Part shown: piece after piece, positions 1-8,900 of the stretch | Layout of the letters: every line of letters starts with the position of its first letter | How positions within the stretch are numbered: the first letter of the stretch is position 1 | Assembly: GCA_016946835.1 (NCBI GenBank) | Contig: JACVTC010000019.1 | Location: forward strand, 1,497,501 to 1,561,500 | Origin: Neocallimastix lanati (nom. inval.) | Taxonomy: Eukaryota > Neocallimastigomycota > Neocallimastigomycetes > Neocallimastigales > Neocallimastigaceae | DNA length: 64,000 bases | Direction of reading: 5' to 3' | Notes under the pieces: generated by a model | Database searches by the model: none | What the model was told of the DNA's origin: nothing | Seen by the model: only the letters and a program-made list of their open reading frames with translations | Program-made: the position numbers and the translations under genes

Positions 1-127
1 TATTCTTGAGTAAATAAAACTTGAATATATCATAACTAATTCTTTTAAAAACTGATAGACAATGAAATTATTAAATTATTTGTTTATTTCTTTTCATTTT
101 TTCATATAAAAAGTATGAGATTTATTA

Positions 128-363
128 GGGAGAGTTGCATTTCGCCATGTTGCATTTAGCCAAGTGGAGTATTGATATAAATAAATGAATAAATAAATAT
201 TAATTCAAAATAATTTTCTTTAAAATTGTTTTTATTCAATATTAATAATATTTAATTTTATTTATTTAAAAATTTTCAACTTGGCGAAATGCCACATTTT
301 TCTAATACGCCACATGCTTTCAAAAAATTGGCAAAATGCAATTTGGCGAAATGCCCCACTCCC
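128..363. mobile_element. Mutator-like MITE (non-autonomous, 236 bp)
   Basis: The two ends form imperfect terminal inverted repeats. The left end reads GGGAGAGTTGCATTTCGCCA and continues to TTGCATTTAGCCAA. The reverse complement of the right end reads GGGAGTGGGGCATTTCGCCA and continues to TTGCATTTTGCCAA. The element is flanked on both sides by the 9-bp direct repeat gatttatta (119-127 and 364-372), which is the target-duplication size typical of Mutator/MULE transposons. The interior is AT-rich with no coding capacity and holds a further copy of the TIR-like word near 290-305. It should need a transposase supplied in trans. The superfamily assignment is inferred from TSD length and TIR style. 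Confidence 0.75.
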
Positions 364-438
364 GATTTATTAATCTAGGAATATAAATAATAAATTAATT
401 TTTTATAAAGGTTAGGGAATATAATGAATGGATGAATC

Positions 439-711
439 TAGTGTGTTTCGCAATTTCAATGTGGCGTATTGTTGTATATATGGCTTGTTTTTTTAATAAT
501 CAAACAAATAATAATTAAATAAATAATAAATATTCTTTTTTTATTTATATAATTTAAAATAATTCTTTATAATTTTTTTTTAATAGAATATATTATTATT
601 TTTTTTAAAATAATAATTATTTATATATTTATTTATTTATGATTGTATAGAATATCTTAAAAATGTATGGCTTTATTTTAAAATATATACGCCACATTGC
701 GAAATATACTA
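439..711. mobile_element. second TIR element, related to the first
   Basis: The left end TAGTGTGTTTCGCAA..AATGTGGCGTAT pairs with a right end whose reverse complement is TAGTATATTTCGCAATGTGGCGTAT. These are imperfect inverted repeats of about 30 bp around an AT-rich core. The TTTCGC and GGCGTA words resemble the preceding MITE. No clean target duplication was found, so the exact ends are uncertain. It has no coding capacity. Confidence 0.5.
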
Positions 712-879
712 TTGAAAAATGCACGATCAGATGAACAAAAAAAATAAAATATTCTATAAATTAAATTTCGTTATTAAATTATCCAATACGGCAGTAAATT
801 TTATAAACACTAGTTTCATTTTAAAAAAATTTTTTGATCATAATTTTTTAATTTATCAATTTAATATAAATAATACAAA

Positions 880-882
880 AAA

Positions 883-973
<91 letters not shown>

Positions 974-974
974 A
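880..974. repeat. (AAAT)n microsatellite
   Basis: About 23 near-perfect tandem AAAT units. The rest of the spacer from 712 to 1683 is AT-rich with A/T homopolymers, and nothing else was recognised in it. Confidence 0.95.
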
Positions 975-1683
975 GAATTTTTATTATATTTCCTTAATAA
1001 ATTAATTGCAATAATAAAGTTATGTTAATTGCATTATTTTCTTATCAATATATTTATAGTAAAGAGTAACAAACTCCAAATTTTGATTAATTTTGATTAT
1101 AGGTATACAAATTAATATAAATAAAATAAAATAAAATAAAATGAAATAAAATATTTTTTATACATTTGACTTATTCTTACAAAACTTGTATAAAATATAC
1201 AATAATATGAATACTTTTTAAAAAAGAAAGTAACAATTTTTATTTTTTAAAAAAATTTTATTCTGTATTTTGTTTCGTTTTTATTTATTAATTTAATTAA
1301 ATAAATTAATTAGTCTTGAAGACTTTTCCTTTTTTTTTTTTTTTTTTTTACTTTATTTTATTTTTTTTATTTTTTATTTTTTATTTTTTAACATATAAAT
1401 CTTAATTTTACATTTATTTTATAATTAAATTAATAATAATATTATTATTTTTGTTAATATATTTATTTATGATTATTTTGTGTATATATATATATATTTT
1501 TTTATATAAATTAATTTTTATTTTATAACGATAATACATATATATATCTATATATAAATTTATTATCATTTAAATATCAAACTTTATCAAATTTATTGAT
1601 TAAAATTCTATTTATTCGTCAATAAATAAATAATGAAAATTTATTGATAAAAAAAAAATAACTAATTGATATTTTTAATTTAT

Positions 1684-2757
1684 TTAAATCTTTTCAACCT
1701 TAGCAGCAAATACCATATCGTAACCAGCTTCCATTTTATCAGATCTAATAATAAATAAGAATGGATGGTCAATATTCATAACTGGAATACCAACTTCTAC
1801 TTCTCTTGAAACAAGAGCAGCGGAAGCAACACCAGCTTCAGTACCCTTTTCATCAACGTTAAGGAAAGTCTTAGTAATACAGCGCTTAAGACTTAAGTCA
1901 TTTTCCTTCTTAATAACAGAGAAATCAGCTTTATCAGTAAATGCTTCAACCATACCTAAAGTTTGTAATTCTGGTTTAAGGTCAGATTCGAAATCTACGG
2001 AGAATTTTGGTAAACTTAAGTCAACCTTTTTATTTTCAATTTTCTTAATAATACCAAGATACTTCTCTTCAGTAAGGTTCTTAATGTAAGAATTTATTTC
2101 TTCCTTCTTTGGTAAAATAATTAAAGCCTTTAAATTGTCTTTCTTGTAAGCTAAGGAAATTGCTTGAACATCATCAGTTTCAGCATAGTCTAAATTATCA
2201 ACCATGAACATGAAATCTGTTTCCTTTTCTTCTTTATTGAAATTCTTGAACTTTCTCTTCTTAGTAGCAGCAGCTTCAAATTCCTTCTTCCAGTTACCCT
2301 TGAAGTAAAGGGCATTAATTAAAATCATAAGATCATCCTTGTTAAGATTGTCAATGATTTTAGTAATCTTTTCGTGAGTATTATCACTAACCCATTTATT
2401 GACTTGGTCAACGTCCTTTAATAATTCAACCTTAGCTCTATATTTCTTAATGGCATCTGTAAATTCCTTTTCTGGTTCGAAAACAGTGAATGCGGCGTTA
2501 GCAATATCAACAGATCCTAACTTTAATTTACCAGCAACATTCTTATTAGTATTATTTAATTCTTCAATATCTTTACTTTGTAAAGCTTTTAACATTTGAG
2601 ATTGAGTAGTTTTTGCAGCACCATTGGCGGCTAAAGACATAAGATGATAAACACTTACTGGTGATAATAAAACATTCTTACCTTCATTATTTTTGTTAAC
2701 TTCTTGGAAAAATGGAATTTGGAATGTTTTAACAACTGAAATATTTTCCTTAGACAT
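1684..2757 (-). CDS. serpin (serine/cysteine protease inhibitor), intracellular type
   Basis: A 357-residue protein of near-standard serpin length. Serpins trap serine or cysteine proteases when the protease cuts the reactive-centre loop. The early segment NVLLSPVSVYHLMSLAANGA, the central LINALYFKGNWKKEF block and the C-terminal HPFLFIIR block are serpin signatures. The hinge EKGTEAGVASAA (about 303-314) has the small residues needed for loop insertion, so an inhibitory serpin is likely. Counting from the hinge puts P1 at Glu319, directly after Arg318. The loop is about two residues longer than in alpha-1-antitrypsin, so P1 is not certain. There is no signal peptide and no dockerin is seen, so it probably acts in the cytosol. 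Serpins are known from gut fungi (dockerin-bearing celpin of Piromyces). The gene is uninterrupted and clearly GC-richer than its flanks. Confidence 0.93.
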   Translation of the reverse strand: MSKENISVVKTFQIPFFQEVNKNNEGKNVLLSPVSVYHLMSLAANGAAKTTQSQMLKALQSKDIEELNNTNKNVAGKLKLGSVDIANAAFTVFEPEKEFTDAIKKYRAKVELLKDVDQVNKWVSDNTHEKITKIIDNLNKDDLMILINALYFKGNWKKEFEAAATKKRKFKNFNKEEKETDFMFMVDNLDYAETDDVQAISLAYKKDNLKALIILPKKEEINSYIKNLTEEKYLGIIKKIENKKVDLSLPKFSVDFESDLKPELQTLGMVEAFTDKADFSVIKKENDLSLKRCITKTFLNVDEKGTEAGVASAALVSREVEVGIPVMNIDHPFLFIIRSDKMEAGYDMVFAAKVEKI

Positions 2758-3506
2758 GTTGATATATTTTATTGATGTATATTATATTACTAAAAAATAA
2801 AAAATAAAAATAAATATTTTCAATTTATTAGATTTTATATTTTGTGAATTTTATTAAATTTGTAAACAAAAAAAAAAAAATATTAATGGTTATAGTATTT
2901 ATCTTTTTTTCTTTTGTATAAAAATATAAAAAGGGAAAATACATTACGAATTACATAAATAATTAATATATATATGTAAATATCAATTTTGTAAATTGGA
3001 TTATTCATTAGGCAACTTAATAATATATATTAATATATTATAATCTATGAATTATAATTTAATTATTAAAAAGATAAATATAAAAAATTAAAATAAAAAA
3101 AATTTATATATATATGTATATATGTATATTATGTATATTAATGTTAATACATAAATAATATATATATATATACAAATATTTATTGTTTAGCCTTTTTTTA
3201 TTATATATATATATTTATTATTTATTTATATTAAAATTATTTAATTACTTGAATATACATTTACTTTTTGATTAAATAATTATTACTTTATTTAAATATT
3301 TATTTATTTATTATTGCATTTATTCTTAATAAATATATTGTATTTATGTATTTAATTATATAATTATTTAAATTTCATATATATATTCATATTTATATAT
3401 GTTTATTATTCATTTTTAAAATAATTTCAAAATTAATAATTATCATATAGTTTTAATTTTCAACCTTGTAAATTCAGTAATACCATTTTATTTTATATAA
3501 AATGGC

Positions 3507-3571
3507 TGAAAAATATTATTTTTATCATTAATACTCCAAAAGATAATTTGTAGTATTAGTAATATTTTTCA
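3507..3571. repeat. inverted repeat / hairpin
   Basis: Arms tgaaaaatatta and taatatttttca pair perfectly. An inner stem ttaatact/agtatta extends the foldback. No function is recognised. Confidence 0.6.
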
Positions 3572-4919
3572 AAGTTTAATTTGGAAAATTATTACAATTT
3601 TCCTTGGCATATAAATTTTTAATTAATACTAAAATTTATCCTTATTTATATTATTGTTATTATTATTATTCCCATGAAGCTATTTTTATTAATAGTTGCT
3701 ACGAATCAAAAAAAAAAAGTATATATATATATATACATATAGATGTAAAAGATAAAATTTTTAGTTTTGTTCTTAATGTTAAAAAGAAAGTTTTTTGTTT
3801 AATTTGTGAAGAAAAATTATATTACAAAGAAAAAAAAAATCATTATAAGATTAAGTAAATAATTTTTTAAATCTTTATATATATAATACATTATAATTTA
3901 TGATTAAATATACAACTATTTACTCAAATACATTAAAATATATCAATAAATTTATATATATATTAATCATAATAATTTTATTAATATTTTAATTTTTAAT
4001 TGATTATTTATTCATTATTCATTATTTATTATTTATTTATTTATTATTTATTATTTATTTATTTAAAATTTTTATCAGATTGATGTAAATAATATAATAA
4101 ATTAATGAAAAAATTAATATTAAAAAAAATAAAAAAGGAAAATTTAAATTTAAAAAAAAAAAAAAGGCTTAACACTGAAAAAAATATAATAATTTTTAAA
4201 AAATTTATTATATTTATTTATTTAGATTTTTTATTTTTATTTAAATATTGAAGATATTAATTTGATATTATTATATTTATTTATTTAAATAATTCATATA
4301 TTATATATTTAATAAAAATTTGTTATAATAATATAAGTATATTTTTTCTTTTACATGTGAAGTTTTTTATTATTAGCCTCTTATTTTTAAATATTATTAT
4401 AATTATACTAATATTTATATAGTATTATTATTATTTTAAATTTATATTAAAATTATTTAATTATTAATAATAATGATTATTATATAAAATACCACAAGCT
4501 AATTTATTTCAGTGGATAAAAAAGCAAAATTAATTGGAGATTATATAAAAAGAATAAATATATATAACATGTTTTTATATATCTATTACTATTATACATG
4601 TATGTATATTAGATATATTTATAAATTGATACAGATTCTTCAGTTTAATATTTTTTTTTTATTAAACTTATAATCTATACTTTATTTTATTTATTTGTAT
4701 AATATTAAAAAAAAAAAAAATGCATTTTAAATTATTATTTAACTATATAAAATTTTTTAATTTATAAACAAGATAAAATAAAATAATAAAATAAAAAAGT
4801 TTTAATGTATAATTATTTCTACTAATTTCATTATTAAAGTTTTTTTATTTTTTGATATTCATGCTATATTTTCCAAATTACAACCCTTTTTCTGAAATAT
4901 AATAATTAATTTTCATGTA

Positions 4920-4977
4920 TCAATAACAAGTAAAAATTTAAATATATATATATATTTAAAATTTTACTTGTTATTGA
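4920..4977. repeat. near-perfect palindrome, about 29-bp arms
   Basis: The arm tcaataacaagtaaaa is followed by an AT core and its reverse complement ttttacttgttattga, with one mismatch inside. It lies only 25 bp from the larger palindrome at 5003-5126. Confidence 0.8.
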
Positions 4978-5002
4978 TTAAATATAAGTAATAAATAATG
5001 AT

Positions 5003-5126
5003 ATATTTAATTAAAAGACTATAATATAAAAATAAGTTAAAAACATAATCTAATTGTATATATTTGAAAGTATAATTAGATTATGTTTTTAACTTATTTT
5101 TATATTATAGTCTTTTAATTAAATAT
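5003..5126. repeat. 53-bp perfect inverted repeat with 18-nt loop
   Basis: The left arm (5003-5055) and right arm (5074-5126) are exact reverse complements over all 53 bp, separated by an 18-nt spacer. The arms begin atatttaattaaaagac. No clear target duplication flanks them. Such a perfect arm pair in AT-rich DNA suggests a recent foldback element or template-switch event. It could form a hairpin RNA if transcribed. Confidence 0.92.
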
Positions 5127-5850
5127 AATTTCATTCACTATAAAATTAATAACTAAGATAAAATTAAATAAGAATTTCGTTAAAATATAATAAATATTTC
5201 TATTTAATTTATACAAGTAGTTTTACACATTGTGTATTAAATTAATAAATAAATAATAAACGATATAGGATAAATTTTTAATATTTTAATAATTAAATAA
5301 TTAATTAATTATTTAATTAATTAAAAAATATATTTTAAATTTACAGACTCAAAAAAGAACAGAAGTATTAGTTATTAATTAATTGATAATTTAAAATATA
5401 TATGTTTATTTATAAACTGTATATAAAAACATAAATTATATAATATAAATGAAATATATAACTTTTATGCATTATCGTTTATATATATATATATTTTATT
5501 ATTATTATTATTAATTGAAATATTAATTTTTATAGAAATAAATAAGTGAAATTTTTATTATTTTTATTTTAATATATTTTTTTTTTTTTTAAAATAATAA
5601 AAATTAAATTATTTGATTCATTATATTAATAAATATTTGAAAATATAGATAATATATTTGATTTTGTTTTTATATGCTCTAATCTTTTTAATATATTATT
5701 CATTCGATGTTAAATTTATTTTTTAAAAGTTTTTTAATTAATTATTCTTTTTATTCTATTTATATATTCCAATTCTAGTATTTTTTTATATTTATTCTAT
5801 ATTCTATATATATATATATTTTTTAATTAAATATTTAACTTTAAAAAAAG

Positions 5851-5874
5851 TGCTATTGTTTAACAACAATAGTA
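5851..5874. terminator. 3'-UTR hairpin flanked by A/T runs
   Basis: The segments tgctattgtt and aacaatagta form a 10-bp stem (one G-U type pair) with a 4-nt loop, flanked by A7 and a long T run. It starts about 30 bp past the stop codon of the minus-strand chitin-binding gene. On that strand it looks like a stem followed by a U tract. Fungal genes do not use intrinsic terminators, so a 3'-end or mRNA-stability role is only a guess. Confidence 0.4.
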
Positions 5875-5902
5875 TTTTTTTTTTTTAATTTGTATTATTT
5901 AA

Positions 5903-8900
5903 TTATTTATTGCATTTTCCAAATTCAGATTGACATCCTTTACCACAATAATCACTGGATTTACCACAGTAACCATATTTACTACAGCAGTAACCAGATG
6001 AACATTTGCCATAATTTTTACCACATCTATATTTTTTGGACGTCTTTGTTTTTGTTTTAGTGGTTTTCTTTGTTTTTGTGGTTTTCTTTGTTTTTGAAGT
6101 GGTCTTTTTGATGGTACTGGTTTTTGATTTTGAATTACATTTACCAAATTCAGATTGACATCCATTTTCAATACTACAGTGGGAATTTGATCTACCGCAC
6201 CATCCATATTTACTACAACATTCATTTTCCTTACAACGTCCAATGCCTTTTCCACATTTTCCATCTGGAGAAATTGGAAGAGTACTTGATTTTGAATTAC
6301 ATTTACCAAATTCAGATTGACATCCATTTTCAACGCTACAGTGAATATTTAATTTACCACACCATCCAAATTTACTACAACATTCATTTTCCTTGCAACG
6401 TCCAATGCCTTTACCACATCTTCCATCAGGAGAAATTGGAAGAGTACTTGATTTTGGATTACATCTACCAAATTCAGATTGACATCCATTTTCAATACTA
6501 CAGTGGGAATTTGATCTTCCACACCATCCATATTTACTACAACATTCATTTTTCTTACAACGTCCAATGCCTTTTCCACATTTTCCGTCAGGGGAAATTG
6601 TTTGAGTATTATTCTTAGTAGTAGTAGTAGTAGTGGTAGTAGTAGTAGTGGTAGTGGTAGTAGTAGGGATAGCTGTAGTAGTAGTAGTTGTTGTTGTAGT
6701 AGTAGTAGATGTAGTAGTAGATGTAGTAGTAGATGTAGTAGTAGATGTAGTAGTAGTAGATGTAGTAGTAGATGTAGTAGTGGCACGAGTAGTTGTTGAA
6801 GTTTCATGACTACTTATAGGAATTTTGCTATTAGCAAATACTGCAATACCACTATCGTTTTTCCATGTGAATAATCCCTCTGGACCAGCTTCATAATAGA
6901 TACTTATAACTCCACCGAGTTCTTCATTGGAAATATCAAGCTCAGAAATGACATTCTTTCTATTATTATTTAATAAATCGATAAAATCTTTCGATCCAAT
7001 TTCTTTCTTTGTTTTACCAAAAGTAACATCCTTACTGCTACCTGTACCATCAGCACCGGTATAAACAGAATTAACAACTTTTCCATTTTCTGTAAGTTTT
7101 GCATCTGAATTAAAGTAACAGTAACGATCATAAGCAATATTAGCAATACGACCATCCATTATACCAATATCAATAGTTGGTCTATTTGAAGTAACATTAC
7201 CCATAGCATAACAATTATATTGGAAACCACCATTCATACCAGTGAAACCACCAATATGAACTTTATTATTAGTATTAGCATTACCATAGACATTACCTAA
7301 GGTATAGCTGTTAATAACATTGATACGATTAGTTACGGAAAACATACCACCGGCGTAAACATCACCTTCTTCAGTAATGGCATTAATACTAACATCAGTG
7401 TAACAATTAGTAACAGCACCTCTTAACATACTAGAAGCAAGACCAGCAGCACGGCTAGCAATATCATCAGCTTTAACCGAAATCTTTCCAGTAACAGAAC
7501 AATTATCAATAAATACACCATTTTGACCGGTACCAACTAAACCAGCAGTATAAGTATCGTAAGGAACTTCATTATTTATGAAAACGTCTTTGAGATGAAT
7601 ATTTTTCAATACGACCTTGTAGACTTCGTCACCGTAGGTAAGATTGGATTCATAATCACCACCAGTAAAACCAAACATAGCTGCAGTGTATTCACTAGCA
7701 GGATTTAAACGACTACCAATCTTTAAACCAGTAATAGTGAAGTTAGCTCCGTCATAACTACCTCTAAATGGATAAGCACTATATATAACTGGATTGCCCT
7801 TTATTTTAGCCTTGATGGCTGTACCAATTGGTAACCAGTCCTTATCAGATAACTTAATATTGGTCGTTTGTTTGAAGTATATACCATCCCAGGTCTCGTC
7901 TGCATTAATAGCTTCAGCGATATATCTGAGCTGTTCTTCATTTTCAATTAAGTATGGATTTTCTTTAGTACCCTGACCACCTGCAAATACTGTAGTATCA
8001 CCTCTTCCATAGCCAGTTTTATCTCCGTAGATAGCTTTATCAGTGACTCTAGCGAGAGCTCTTTCATAATTCTTTTCATCATTTTTGCTACCAGTAAGAA
8101 AAGCTTCCTTAATAATTTTACCATCTTTTACTACAACTTTTAGGGTGACAACGGCATCATTATCTCTACCATACCAAACACCATCCTTCATGACATTACT
8201 AATTACAGGAGCTTTTTCATATTCTGGTTGAACATAGGTAATATCAGCATATTCATTGGTGAAAGTAACTTCATTATTAGTATAGGTCCAATTACGGAGG
8301 GCATTATTTTTTAATCCATACTTTTGAATATTAACTCCAAAATGTTTAAAGTTTTCATTGAGCTTATTGGCGAGATCCTTATAGGTACTGGAATTATAAC
8401 TATAGAGATCACCAACTACACCACCTTCATAGGCTTCACCTTCATCATTTATACCACCAACGGCTTTAGTTCCGTAAGCTTGAATTTCAGATTCTTTATG
8501 ACCATCAATTATCATAACCTTTTCAATATCGAAGTAACTTTGATAAGCCTTACCAACACCTGTAACCCATCCAGTAATAGCACCAGTGTAGACACTATAG
8601 AATTCAGATATAGTATCACCTTTGGCATAACTGTTAACTAATTCACCAGCATCAACACCGACAACACCACCGACAGAGGACATACCTTCAATTTCGTTTT
8701 CGATATCACGAACCATACTTCCAAAGAATTTTCCTTTAGCATAGCAGTTAGCAACAAGACCCCTATTAGTCATACCAGTAATACCACCAACAGATGCAAC
8801 GGATTCACCGAATTCGACCTTTGATTTTAAATCAACGTCAACATGACAATTAATAATTGCACCTTTGAACTGACGAGCAGCAATACCACCAACATAGGTA

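Larger units (their letters stand above)
2758..5850. other. AT-rich spacer with foldbacks
   Basis: About 3 kb between two minus-strand genes. It holds A/T homopolymers, TA runs and three strong inverted repeats, listed separately. An 84-codon open frame at 3604-3858 is low-complexity, without a recognisable domain, and is not called as a gene. Confidence 0.7.

Noticed and set aside
3604-3858. 84-codon plus-strand frame
   Set aside because: Tyr/Lys/Ile-rich low-complexity translation, no domain and no GC rise as in real genes here.
5899-6807. Extra minus- and plus-strand frames over the CBM18 and Thr region
   Set aside because: Shadows of the 1827-residue gene; they contain only shifted versions of its repeats.
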